The notes below the pieces were generated by a model. That model was not told the origin of the DNA, ran no database searches, and saw only the letters and a program-made list of their open reading frames with translations. A DNA stretch of 13,350 nt from Spirochaetaceae bacterium. Lineage in GTDB: Bacteria; Spirochaetota; Spirochaetia; WRBN01. Both the position numbers and the translations under genes were made by a program. The stretch is taken from NCBI GenBank assembly GCA_020024055.1, contig JAHHUI010000035.1, forward strand, positions 1 to 13,350, read 5' to 3'. Position 1 is the stretch's first letter, and each line of letters begins with the position of its first letter. Positions 1 through 7,023 of the stretch are shown piece after piece.

Positions 1-441
1 GTCTTTGGTCAGACGCGTGAGGCTTTGGCTGCTGTAGCGAAAGGCCTCCTGCCCGGAAACCACAGCCAGGCGGGCCCCAATGGCCACAAAAGCCGATCTG
101 GCGAACCCTGTCTCTTTTTTCAGATTTGTACGCTGAATCTCTACATATTCCACACCTGTGGAATCCTTCACCACAGAGGAGAGGACAATTACTTCTTCAC
201 CAATTTCCAAAGGCGTCCACCAGTCGCTGCTTTTACGTGCATCGGCTTCCAGTTTTTTGCGAAAGGATAAATTATGAAAATTAATCAGCGCCTTTTGTTT
301 TTTGGCCGTTTCGGCGTCTTTGCGCTCGATGACAGCCTTTTGCAGTTCAGTTTGGCTGATTTTTTCCACCTTGGCGCACGAGACAGCCACAAAGGCGCAC
401 AGCAAGGCGCCCATACAGATAATGTTTAATCTATTTCTCAT
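1..441 (-). CDS. Lipoprotein with SH3-like segment (partial, C-terminus beyond left edge)
   Basis: Reading the minus strand from an ATG at 441 gives 147 codons without a stop up to the window edge, so the gene is 3'-truncated here. Residues 5-21 are hydrophobic and end in AVS-C22, a relaxed lipobox of the spirochaete type, so C22 is probably lipidated and the protein anchored in an envelope membrane. Residues 26-70 are charged and likely helical. From about W74 the sequence turns beta-rich (IGEEVIVLSSVV, then GVEYVEIQRTN and GFARSAFV), which resembles a bacterial SH3 fold; such domains often bind peptidoglycan or peptides, but no ligand can be named. The start overlaps the end of the upstream gene by 11 bases and has a GGAGG (451-455 on the plus strand) 9 bases before it, so translation is probably coupled. 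It is the third gene of a HAD phosphatase / small protein / lipoprotein operon. The lipoprotein call is fairly firm, the SH3 call moderate. Confidence 0.75.
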   Translation of the reverse strand, partial: MRNRLNIICMGALLCAFVAVSCAKVEKISQTELQKAVIERKDAETAKKQKALINFHNLSFRKKLEADARKSSDWWTPLEIGEEVIVLSSVVKDSTGVEYVEIQRTNLKKETGFARSAFVAIGARLAVVSGQEAFRYSSQSLTRLTKD

Positions 442-712
442 TTTTCAAGGCCTCCAGCTCTTCTTGGGCAAAGTCGCTTAAAAACTGATATTGCGGAATT
501 TCTTTCATATCCAGCTGCATATCGCGCACATTGGGCTCTCGTAAATTGGGAACAAGCGGCAGCGGATAAGAAGGAAAATCTAAAGGCAAAGACTCAGCAC
601 GCACCTGCCCAGAACGCACATCTATACGAATTAACTCATTTGCCCACAGCCAAAGCCCCGCCAAAGAAGGCAAAAGCATCAGGCAAATCATTAATTGCTT
701 TAACAGCTTCAT
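431..712 (-). CDS. Small exported or membrane-anchored protein of unknown function
   Basis: This is a 93-residue protein that I do not recognise. Residues 1-7 are basic and residues 8-24 (MICLMLLPSLAGLWLWA) are strongly hydrophobic, either a signal peptide or a single N-terminal anchor. The remaining ~68 residues are polar, with a proline-rich stretch (PLDFPSYPLPLVPNLREP, 43-60) and an acidic, helical C-terminus ending EELEALKNEK. There is no cysteine at a lipobox. The start is ATG at 712, with AGGAG about 11 bases upstream, a slightly long spacing. It lies 47 bases after the HAD phosphatase and its last codons overlap the start of the next lipoprotein gene by 11 bases. The close coupling suggests that this protein and the lipoprotein act together in the envelope, which is inference from position only. 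Confidence 0.7.
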   Translation of the reverse strand: MKLLKQLMICLMLLPSLAGLWLWANELIRIDVRSGQVRAESLPLDFPSYPLPLVPNLREPNVRDMQLDMKEIPQYQFLSDFAQEELEALKNEK

Positions 713-759
713 TACTTTTTGAACTCCTACCTTAACCAGGTCGGCAGAAATACAAAGTT

Positions 760-1407
760 CTATAGGATAAGCTGTCTAAGCTCCTGCACGCTTTTTGCCT
801 GGCCCTCTGCATGAGAAAGCGCATGCGCAAGGCCAAAGCCATAATGCACCGCAATGCAGGGAATGCCATGCACATGCGCACCGTCCACATCAAAAGAACT
901 ATCACCAATCATCACAGACCTTTCTTTGGGCAGGGTTTGGAAAACCAAATCCAGCACACCGTCTTTTGTATTGGGTATTTCATGCTCATTGGGCCCGCAG
1001 ATGGCAGAAAATAAATCCTTAATTCCATATTTTTCGCTTAAATAATTCAGTCCGCGCATCGGCTTCAGGCTGGCAATGGCCAATTTCTTGCCTTTTTTAT
1101 GCAGATCTTCCAGCAATTCTTTCATCCCCGGATACATCGCCGAAATATCAGCACAGCCGTCTTCATAATAAACCTGGCGATAGCGTGCAACAATTTGGTC
1201 AATAAAATGCTGATCTGTAAGGCCCAGATACTTGTGCAGGCTTTGGGCCACAGGCGGCCCGATAAAGGGCTGCAGCTGCTCGGCTGTCACATGAATATTA
1301 TGTTCAGAGAGCGCCTTGGACAGAGCTTGTATAATTCCCACCCCCGTGTCGCTGATGGTGCCGTCAAAATCAAATATATATAGATCAAAATCTTTCCAAT
1401 TTATCAT
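760..1407 (-). CDS. HAD-superfamily hydrolase, phosphoglycolate-phosphatase (Gph/PGP)-like
   Basis: A 215-residue cytoplasmic phosphatase of the HAD superfamily, of usual length for the Gph/PGP-like subgroup. Motif I is FDFDGTISDT with nucleophile D13 and general acid D15. A helical cap with C1-type placement follows (about 20-90, including the family-typical FIGPPV at 48-53). Motif II is S113 in LAIASLKP, the motif III lysine is probably K148, and motif IV is GDSSFDVDGA with D169 and D173 for magnesium. All catalytic residues are present, so it should be active. The substrate cannot be fixed from sequence: phosphoglycolate, pyrophosphate and nucleotides are all used by relatives. It heads the operon with the 93-residue protein and the lipoprotein. 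The ATG at 1407 is preceded by GAAGG only one base away, too close to serve as a ribosome site, and the predicted -10 box lies 7 bases upstream, suggesting a leaderless message. Confidence 0.88.
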   Translation of the reverse strand: MINWKDFDLYIFDFDGTISDTGVGIIQALSKALSEHNIHVTAEQLQPFIGPPVAQSLHKYLGLTDQHFIDQIVARYRQVYYEDGCADISAMYPGMKELLEDLHKKGKKLAIASLKPMRGLNYLSEKYGIKDLFSAICGPNEHEIPNTKDGVLDLVFQTLPKERSVMIGDSSFDVDGAHVHGIPCIAVHYGFGLAHALSHAEGQAKSVQELRQLIL

Positions 1408-1414
1408 ACCTTCT

Positions 1415-1443
1415 ATGATAATGCGAAATAAAACATATGTCTA
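1415..1443 (-). promoter_or_regulatory. Sigma-70-type promoter of the HAD phosphatase operon, leaderless
   Basis: On the minus strand TAGACA (1438-1443, 5 of 6 consensus bases) and TATCAT (1415-1420, 5 of 6) are separated by exactly 17 bases. Only 7 bases separate the -10 box from the ATG, so transcription would start at or within a base or two of the start codon. The -35 box partly overlaps an 8-bp palindrome, ACATATGT, at 1433-1440. The assignment is from consensus matching only. Confidence 0.55.
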
Positions 1444-1498
1444 CATTGAATTTTTTTACTTATATTTTAGAAAACTCTCTTGCTTTGATGGTCGTGAA

Positions 1499-1504
1499 TA
1501 TAAT
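1499..1504 (+). promoter_or_regulatory. Possible -10 box for the exported protein and MATE genes
   Basis: A perfect TATAAT sits 13 bases before the preferred ATG at 1518. No good -35 hexamer is found at 16-18 bases (17 bases upstream is TCTCTT), so this is weak evidence in an AT-rich stretch. If used, the message would start about 7 bases before the ATG. Confidence 0.28.
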
Positions 1505-1517
1505 AAAATTCAAAAAT

Positions 1518-1994
1518 ATGAGAAAGTTACCTTTTTTCTTTTGTCTCGCTGCTGTCCTTCTTTCATGCCAAAGCTGGGCTTCTGTAAAAGCAGAAGAACC
1601 TGCTGATCATATCAAAAAACTGACAGGAGTCTGGCTGAGAGAAGGAGATGCCTCGGCCGGAGATGTGATCAAAATAGAACATATCGAGGAACAAAACCTT
1701 ACTGTCGGTGTCTTGACAAAAGTGAGCAATCACTCCAAGATTTTTGGATATCAACCTGGCGATATTAAATGGAAACTGATTCGCATCAACGAGGATGGCA
1801 CAATCTTAATTAATAATCTCAACTCAACCATTACAAGAGAAGAAGCCAGCGGTCGCATTATCAGCACTGTGAAAACTTATGGGCCTTTTCTCATCACTGT
1901 CAGAGATGAAAATTTGATATCACTGCAAAATAAAGACACTGCTGATGATCATCGCATAGGAAATGAACAAAAATGGCGCAGGATATCAAAATGA
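1518..1994 (+). CDS. Exported protein or lipoprotein of unknown function
   Basis: The frame stays open from 1437, but I place the start at ATG 1518 because it begins a clean export signal: MRK, then a hydrophobic run to residue 16, then LLS-C17, a possible lipobox; a signal peptidase I site after SVKA (residue 25) is the alternative. The mature part (about 135 residues) begins with LTGVWLRE and ends with QKWRRISK, with alternating beta-like stretches between (IKIEHIEEQNLTVGVL, IKWKLIRINEDGTILI, FLITVRDENLISLQ). This resembles small one-domain beta-barrels of the lipocalin-like kind that start with G-x-W and end with W-x-R, but I cannot name a family. No Shine-Dalgarno site precedes 1518 or the other ATG at 1488. 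The stop is 18 bases before the MATE gene, so the two are probably co-transcribed. It is visibly more AT-rich than its neighbours. Confidence 0.65.
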   Translation: MRKLPFFFCLAAVLLSCQSWASVKAEEPADHIKKLTGVWLREGDASAGDVIKIEHIEEQNLTVGVLTKVSNHSKIFGYQPGDIKWKLIRINEDGTILINNLNSTITREEASGRIISTVKTYGPFLITVRDENLISLQNKDTADDHRIGNEQKWRRISK

Positions 1995-2012
1995 GGTGAT
2001 TAAATATTTGTT

Positions 2013-3392
2013 ATGAATCGGCTGGCAAAAAATGAAGAAAAAAGCCTGTGGCGTGAATTAACTGTATTAGCCGCGCCTATCACATTGCACAATCTTATCC
2101 AGTCGATGGTCGGCGTCATCGACGTGATGATGGTGGGACAGATTAACAATGAAAGCCTGGCCACTGTGGGCATTGCCAATCAGGTTTTTTTCATGGCCTG
2201 TGTTGCCATTTTCGGAATCGCCAGCGGCGGCGCTGTTTTCATCTCGCGCGCATGGGGCAGCCGCGACATTCCCCAGCTTCAAAAAATCACCGGCATGAGC
2301 CTGCTGGTTTGTCTTATTTTTTCTATCAGCCTGGGCCTGACAAGCTACTTTGAAGCATATAATATTCTCTATTTCTTTTCCACAAATGACTTTTTGAGCA
2401 CATATGGCCAGGCCTATGTGCAAATCACCTCTATCAGTTTCATCTGCACAGCCTTCACCATTGTGCTGGGCGTCCAGCTGCGTTGCGTGGGGCGCAGCCA
2501 TTTGCCCATGGTCTCTGGGGGTATCAGCCTTTTGGTCAATGCATTTCTTAATTATCTTCTGATTTTTGGGCACTGGAATCTTCCCGCCTTGGGCCTCTCT
2601 GGTGCGGCGATTGCCACGCTCATTGCGCGCATTGTCGAAATGCTGCTGACGATGTATTTTTTCCGCTATCATAACCCTGCTTTTACACATTGGCACGAGT
2701 GTTTCTCCATCCTGAGAGCAGAGAAAGAACACAGGCACCAGGCCTTTGCTTCGTTTTTGCATGTGGCCTTTCCTATCATGCTTATCGAAATGCTGTGGGC
2801 CATTGGACAAGGTGTATACAAGCTTATCTTTGGGCGTATGGGTGTTCCCGAGCTGGCAGCCTATACTGTGCTGGAAACATTGCTCAATCTCTTCAGCGCG
2901 GTGGCCATTGGGTTTGGCAATGCCGCCGGTGTTTTAATGGGATACAAGCTGGGTATCCCTGATTTGCCCAAGGCCAGGGCCTATGCCAGCTACTTTATCC
3001 GCATCAATTTTATTCTTATTCTGCCTCTAAGCCTGCTGCTTTTCTGTGTGGGCACTTATTTGCCCAGCCTGTTCAATATGAAGGCTCAGGAAGCTGTTTT
3101 GCTGCGCAATGGCCTGTATATGTGTGCATTTTTTCTCAGCCTGAAAAGCTACAATTTCCTGATGACCACCGGGATATTCCGCGTGGGCGGCGATGGAAAA
3201 TTTGTCTCAATCGTCAGTGCCATCAGTTTCATCAGCTTTGGCATTCCCATCAGCCTCGTCGGCGGCCTGGTATACCATTGGCCTTTCATCGTGATTCTGT
3301 TAATCGTTTTCCTGGAGGAAAATATCCGCAATCTTTTCCTTTGGCGCCGCTATCGCACCGGAAAATGGCTGCATGAGATCTTGAAATTGTAA
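2013..3392 (+). CDS. MATE-family multidrug/sodium antiporter
   Basis: A 459-residue inner-membrane transporter with about 12 hydrophobic segments in two similar halves, the usual length for MATE (NorM/DinF-type) efflux pumps. These export cationic drugs or metabolites in exchange for sodium ions or protons. Family wording is visible at the N-terminus (LTVLAAPITLHNLIQSMVGVIDVMMVGQ, roughly 17-44; then ASGGAVFISRAWGSRD) and in the middle (LGLSGAAIATLIARIVEMLL), with a matching second half (IEMLWAIGQGVYKLIFGRMG and AVAIGFGNAAGVLMGYKLG). Substrate and coupling ion cannot be read from the sequence. The start ATG 2013 follows GAGGTGA (1993-1999), which overlaps the stop codon of the upstream gene; the 13-base spacing is long, but no nearer in-frame start fits. 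It follows the exported protein by 18 bases and is probably in the same transcript. Confidence 0.9.
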   Translation: MNRLAKNEEKSLWRELTVLAAPITLHNLIQSMVGVIDVMMVGQINNESLATVGIANQVFFMACVAIFGIASGGAVFISRAWGSRDIPQLQKITGMSLLVCLIFSISLGLTSYFEAYNILYFFSTNDFLSTYGQAYVQITSISFICTAFTIVLGVQLRCVGRSHLPMVSGGISLLVNAFLNYLLIFGHWNLPALGLSGAAIATLIARIVEMLLTMYFFRYHNPAFTHWHECFSILRAEKEHRHQAFASFLHVAFPIMLIEMLWAIGQGVYKLIFGRMGVPELAAYTVLETLLNLFSAVAIGFGNAAGVLMGYKLGIPDLPKARAYASYFIRINFILILPLSLLLFCVGTYLPSLFNMKAQEAVLLRNGLYMCAFFLSLKSYNFLMTTGIFRVGGDGKFVSIVSAISFISFGIPISLVGGLVYHWPFIVILLIVFLEENIRNLFLWRRYRTGKWLHEILKL

Positions 3393-3451
3393 AATCTCTT
3401 ATACACACCCATGAAAAATCCGTCGATAATCTTCAAGTGAGGTTTGATTTT

Positions 3452-3901
3452 ATGGCTGATTTTATTTCCTATGACGACAATCTTTTCTTTATTATGGCAC
3501 AGACCAAGCATTTACAGAATGGGCTGCGGCTGACCTTGCATCGCCCTATTTTTTCAGGGTTTTATATCAAGCAATTCAATTTTCTGGCAGATGTGCTGCG
3601 TTCAATTCAAAAAGAATTGTTTGAACACCCCCAGCTGATCAAACTGAACGATTATCTGCAATTGCTGCGCAGTTCACAGACCATGTTTATTCGCTTGCTA
3701 GAAACTTTCCTTTCCCATAGTATGTTTGTTGTGGATAATAATAAAGACATTGCTGTGCTGAAACAGGAAATGCAGGATAATCTAGATCAGGTCATTGATC
3801 GCCTTTCTGAAGATGATAAAAATATTACCGAGGTGGACACCGTGAGCACCGAAGAAATGTCTATCCTGCTCTCTTTGCCCAGCGAAGAAGATCTCTCTTA
3901 A
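3452..3901 (+). CDS. Conserved-looking helical cytoplasmic protein of unknown function
   Basis: I do not recognise this protein. The frame is open from a GTG at 3437, but ATG 3452 is preferred: it has GAGG (3439-3442) 9 bases upstream and gives 149 residues starting MADFISYDDN. There is no signal peptide or membrane segment. The sequence is mainly helical and leucine-rich (FNFLADVLRSIQKELFEHP, DYLQLLRSSQTMFIRLLETFL), followed by a charged, possibly coiled-coil stretch (LKQEMQDNLDQVIDRLSEDD) and an acidic tail ending PSEEDLS. It lies 59 bases after the MATE gene and ends 20 bases before a strong terminator, so it may be the last gene of that operon or have its own promoter; a poor match, TACACA-N17-GATAAT at 3402-3430, is the only candidate. 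No function is offered. Confidence 0.7.
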   Translation: MADFISYDDNLFFIMAQTKHLQNGLRLTLHRPIFSGFYIKQFNFLADVLRSIQKELFEHPQLIKLNDYLQLLRSSQTMFIRLLETFLSHSMFVVDNNKDIAVLKQEMQDNLDQVIDRLSEDDKNITEVDTVSTEEMSILLSLPSEEDLS

Positions 3902-3921
3902 AAATAAATTAATTAGATAAT

Positions 3922-3960
3922 AAAGAAAAAAGCCAAGGTTTCTACCCGGCTTTTTTCTTT
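3922..3960. terminator. Bidirectional intrinsic terminator between convergent genes
   Basis: AAAGAAAAAAGCC (3922-3934) and GGCTTTTTTCTTT (3948-3960) form a perfect 13-bp inverted repeat around a 13-base loop. Each strand has a run of T after the GGC core, so the hairpin can end transcription from both sides. It lies 20 bases after the plus-strand gene ending at 3901 and 42 bases after the stop of the minus-strand chemoreceptor gene ending at 4003, exactly where a shared terminator is expected. Confidence 0.9.
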
Positions 3961-4002
3961 TGCATTGAACTTGCGTCTTTGACTCTTTGCAGGAAATATA
4001 AA

Positions 4003-6168
4003 CTAAGACATGACCACTTCTTCTTGATCAGCATTGCGAATCTTAAATGTCTCCACTGTTTTCACCAAGCTGTCAGCCAGCTCAAGGCTCTTGGCATTGG
4101 TCGTGGTAATCTCTGCCATCGACTTATCCATGGTGGAACACTCTGTTTGAATCTGCTTCGCAGAGCTGACCAGGCGACGGCTGGCCACCAGGAAGACCTG
4201 AAGACCATTAGAAATTGACGAGCTGCTGTTGCTCATACGATGACTGGCGTCACGCACTTGTTGAGTGATGCTGTTGATATTATTCAACGCGCGAAGCACT
4301 TCTTTACCGCCAGAGTTCTGCTCATACAAAGCATTTTTTGTAATTTCAGAGGCACGTGTAATGGCCTGAATCTGCTCTGTCATATTTCCAAACGCCACAT
4401 CCATTTCTTCAGCCTGCTGCACAACGCCGTCAATAGCTTCCAAAATAGAGGTGATGTTGCGCTTACTGTCTTCAGACTGTCCAGCAGTGTTCAGGGCCAG
4501 GTTACGGATCTCATCGGCAACAACGGCAAAACCACGCCCGGCCTCGCCCGCATGCGCCGCTTCAATAGCCGCATTCATAGCCAACAGGTTGGTCTGGCTG
4601 GCTGTCTGGGCAATAGTCATATTGGTCTCATCCAGCATCTTAGAGGCATCCGATACACTGCGGATATTCTGCAATGTGGCCGAGAGCGTATTTCTAAATT
4701 CTTCTGAAATCTGATTAAAAATCCCAATCGCAGTCGACACATCACCCATGCGCTGGTCAATCGCCGCCACGCTGGCAACCATTTCTTCAACAGCTGCACT
4801 CGATTCCACCAAACCGGTGGCCTGTTCCTGAATCAGGCGGTCCAGCTCACTCGCCTCACGGGTCAGCTCTTGCACTTCCTTGGTGGTGCTTTCTTCGCTT
4901 TCAATCTTCTTTGAAATATCCGTGATCATCGTGTTAATATTTTCCACAATGGCACGAATAGACTTCACAGCCACCTCACCCACTTGATTCGACTGCGTGC
5001 TGCTTTGATTAACAGCAAAGGCATTCTGCTTAATGGCATAAATGGTAGACACCAGTTTCTTTCTAAACTGATTAACACCATCCACAAAAGTCGATGTATC
5101 CTTATTGGCTGTGTCTAAATGCAAAGCAGAAGTTAAATCGCCTCCAGACATTCTTTCAAACCCGGCCAAAAGATAATACAAAGATTTATTGAGGAAATGA
5201 GACACATAGAAAGAGAGCACAGCTGCCACGCCAAGGATGACCAAAGATGCCACAGACATGGTGGCCATATAAGCCCAAAGACCCTTAGACAGATCCCTCA
5301 TGCCCTGAATGGCAAAGCTTCCCGCCGAGACCATATAGTCATTGCTGGCATTCATGGCGCTCACGGCGGCAAATTGCTTGCCATTGCGCGTGCGATTCAG
5401 ATTCACACCCTGAATGCTCTGGGCCACGATAGAATTGCGAAGATTATGAAAATCGGCACCCGCCATAAAGGTATCATAAACATTTTTATCGCCAACGATA
5501 AATTCCAGCTGGGAATTTATCAGGAAAAACCCTACACCTTCCAGTCTTTTTGCAAAACGCTCAAACAAATTAGCCATTTTGTCTGCGGTGAAGTCAATAC
5601 CCACCACACCAATGATATCGTCCGTTCCCGGCTGTATCACGCGTCTTGAAATAGTGAACACTTCCTGATTATTGCCCACCAATGCCGTGGCGTACATAGG
5701 AGAAGTAACCAATCTCTCATCCCGGGCTGCCATGGCCCTGGAATACCAAGATCGGATAGTCTGATCATAATCATTTGGAAGCGAATCATCTAAAGTAGTT
5801 AAAAAAACACCCCCACGGTTGAATGGAACATCAGAACCATAATAAATCTCGACAATGCCTGGATCTCTTCGTGTGATAATAGAAATAATCTGTCTATAGT
5901 CAGTAGAGAGGCTGCGGCGACCGCTTATAATACTGGCTATGGCAATATCTTCCATAATATACAAGGGCAAGGCCATCTCTCTTATGGAAACATCAAGCTC
6001 TGAACGAACCTGCTCAATCGATACTTTAAAACGCTCGCCCACCAGCTCTTCTGTAACAGCGCGATAGCGAATCACCGCATAGGTACTGAGCATACTCAGA
6101 GATATAAAAAGCACGATGACAATAACAACTGTTGAAATAACGGCTGATGAAAACCTTACCTTGGCCAT
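4003..6168 (-). CDS. Methyl-accepting chemotaxis protein with amino-acid-type dCache sensor
   Basis: A 721-residue transmembrane chemoreceptor. ATG 6168 is preferred over the ATG 18 bases further upstream because AGGGAG lies 6 bases before it. Order: membrane segment at about 11-33; periplasmic double-Cache sensor at about 34-295; second membrane segment at about 298-320; HAMP-like linker (about 325-375); long coiled-coil signalling domain to about 705. The hairpin tip is NLLAMNAAIEAAHAGEAGRGFAVVADEIRNLA (527-558), the part that contacts CheA and CheW. In the sensor, Y134, R139, W141, Y142 and D192 match the spacing-conserved signature of amino-acid-binding dCache domains, so an amino acid is the likely attractant. 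The C-terminus (DQEEVVMS) lacks an NWETF-like CheR-binding pentapeptide. It follows tetR by 110 bases on the same strand. Receptor identity is firm; the ligand class is an inference from the motif. Confidence 0.95.
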   Translation of the reverse strand: MAKVRFSSAVISTVVIVIVLFISLSMLSTYAVIRYRAVTEELVGERFKVSIEQVRSELDVSIREMALPLYIMEDIAIASIISGRRSLSTDYRQIISIITRRDPGIVEIYYGSDVPFNRGGVFLTTLDDSLPNDYDQTIRSWYSRAMAARDERLVTSPMYATALVGNNQEVFTISRRVIQPGTDDIIGVVGIDFTADKMANLFERFAKRLEGVGFFLINSQLEFIVGDKNVYDTFMAGADFHNLRNSIVAQSIQGVNLNRTRNGKQFAAVSAMNASNDYMVSAGSFAIQGMRDLSKGLWAYMATMSVASLVILGVAAVLSFYVSHFLNKSLYYLLAGFERMSGGDLTSALHLDTANKDTSTFVDGVNQFRKKLVSTIYAIKQNAFAVNQSSTQSNQVGEVAVKSIRAIVENINTMITDISKKIESEESTTKEVQELTREASELDRLIQEQATGLVESSAAVEEMVASVAAIDQRMGDVSTAIGIFNQISEEFRNTLSATLQNIRSVSDASKMLDETNMTIAQTASQTNLLAMNAAIEAAHAGEAGRGFAVVADEIRNLALNTAGQSEDSKRNITSILEAIDGVVQQAEEMDVAFGNMTEQIQAITRASEITKNALYEQNSGGKEVLRALNNINSITQQVRDASHRMSNSSSSISNGLQVFLVASRRLVSSAKQIQTECSTMDKSMAEITTTNAKSLELADSLVKTVETFKIRNADQEEVVMS

Positions 6169-6206
6169 CTGGATCTCCCTGCACAATGGAAAATTATACT
6201 TTAAGA

Positions 6207-6233
6207 CTATCGGACATACATCTTTTGATATTA
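6207..6233 (-). promoter_or_regulatory. Possible sigma-28 (FliA-type) promoter of the chemoreceptor gene
   Basis: On the minus strand TAATATCA (6226-6233) and TCCGATAG (6207-6214) are 11 bases apart. The sigma-28 consensus is TAAAGTTT-N11-GCCGATAA; the -10 part matches at 6 of 8 bases including the CCGATA core, while the -35 part is poor. Predicted initiation is about 32 bases before the ATG at 6168, which leaves room for its ribosome site. A TATAAT on the same strand (6193-6198) without a clear -35 is the competing candidate. A motility sigma factor would suit a chemoreceptor, but the match alone is modest. Confidence 0.35.
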
Positions 6234-6278
6234 CTGTATAATGTCTTATTTTTTCAATATTTTTTGCTTGACACTTTC

Positions 6279-6896
6279 TTAATTAGCAGAAAAAGGAGAA
6301 AAGGCCTGTGTCATTCCCAGCAAAGTAGACTGAATCAGTTGCTCAATAATACGATCATACTGTCTTTCAAAGACACCCACCTGAAAGAAAATATTCTGGC
6401 TGAGCACCATCAGAATCTCCACATCCCTGGCGCGCCCGGGCGGGATTTCGCCGTTTTGTTCTGCCTTTTGCATCAGTTCAAGCAACAGGCGACGAAACAA
6501 AATCGTGCGCCGGCGAATGCCGGCAAGAAATTCCTTTTCGCGCCCGGCCACACACAGCGCCGCATAGTAATTCACCAGAGAACGCAGGAAAAATCTCTCG
6601 CTGGCCATGGTGTTTGCCAAACTGCAGAAAATCTCCTGCAGGCGCTGCATGACAGGGATTTTCTGCGTAGAAATCTTCTGATAGCGCTGGAACATATTGT
6701 CCGTGTAATATTTAATGGAAAATTGAAAAATTTCGTCTTTGTTGCGAAAATATTGATACAGCGTGGGCCGGCCAATTTTGCATTTTTGGGCAATTTGTGT
6801 CAATGTGGTGTCCGCCAGGCCTTGTTCTTCAAAAAGACCCAAAGCATGGAAAAGTATCGCTGTTTTACGTCTGTCATGATCAACTATTCTGGGCAT
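6279..6896 (-). CDS. TetR/AcrR-family transcriptional regulator
   Basis: A 205-residue DNA-binding repressor of usual TetR length. Residues 9-55 form the family's N-terminal DNA-binding domain (RKTAILFHALGLFEEQGLADTTLTQIAQKCKIG, then RPTLYQYFRNKDEIF), with the recognition helix around PTLYQYF. The remaining ~150 residues are a variable helical ligand-binding and dimerisation domain and give no clue to the inducer. The start ATG 6896 has no Shine-Dalgarno site; the predicted -10 box lies 13 bases upstream, so the leader would be only about 6-7 bases. An inverted repeat in its promoter spacer suggests autorepression. The chemoreceptor gene lies 110 bases downstream on the same strand and rnpB is divergent, so the regulated target is uncertain: itself, the chemoreceptor, or genes elsewhere such as an efflux pump. 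Confidence 0.92.
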   Translation of the reverse strand: MPRIVDHDRRKTAILFHALGLFEEQGLADTTLTQIAQKCKIGRPTLYQYFRNKDEIFQFSIKYYTDNMFQRYQKISTQKIPVMQRLQEIFCSLANTMASERFFLRSLVNYYAALCVAGREKEFLAGIRRRTILFRRLLLELMQKAEQNGEIPPGRARDVEILMVLSQNIFFQVGVFERQYDRIIEQLIQSTLLGMTQAFSPFSAN

Positions 6897-6909
6897 ATGT
6901 ATTTAAATT

Positions 6910-6938
6910 ATTCTAGACAATCAACATGTCTTTGTCAA
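6910..6938 (-). promoter_or_regulatory. Near-consensus sigma-70 promoter of the tetR-family gene
   Basis: On the minus strand a perfect TTGACA (6933-6938) and TAGAAT (6910-6915, 5 of 6) are separated by 17 bases. The ATG at 6896 begins 13 bases after the -10 box, so the message would carry a leader of only about 6-7 bases, too short for a ribosome binding site. This is the strongest promoter match in the window together with that of mreB. Confidence 0.75.
6915..6931. promoter_or_regulatory. Inverted repeat in the tetR promoter spacer (putative operator)
   Basis: On the minus strand AGACATGTTGATTGTCT has 5-bp arms (AGACA and TGTCT) around 7 bases, 17 bp in all. It lies between, and touches, the -35 and -10 boxes of the tetR-family promoter. 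TetR dimers bind such repeats and commonly repress their own gene from this position. No full second copy is seen elsewhere in the window; only the half-site AGACAT recurs. Confidence 0.5.
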
Positions 6939-6988
6939 GTCTCATTACGCAAAATAGTTACAATTTCCGGCTTTAAACAGCTTTTCCC

Positions 6989-7017
6989 TTGTTCATTTTG
7001 TGGTTTTATGATATTGT
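6989..7017 (+). promoter_or_regulatory. Probable promoter of rnpB
   Basis: TTGTTC (6989-6994) and TATTGT (7012-7017) are 17 bases apart, and the -10 box ends 6 bases before the first paired base of the RNA at 7024, which places the start where the mature 5' end is expected. An overlapping TATGAT (7007-7012) is a better -10 hexamer but lacks a good -35 at the right distance. The position agrees with the RNA; the hexamers alone would not convince. Confidence 0.45.
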
Positions 7018-7023
7018 CATCAG

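Noticed and set aside
2067..2810. Minus-strand open frame of 247 codons
   Set aside because: It is antisense to the MATE gene, rich in His, Gln and Asp, with no plausible membrane or enzyme features; a shadow of codon use on the other strand.
6241..6246. AGACAT half-site before the chemoreceptor gene, also found near the HAD promoter
   Set aside because: The partner arm of the putative TetR operator is missing at both places; a 6-base match in AT-rich DNA is likely chance.
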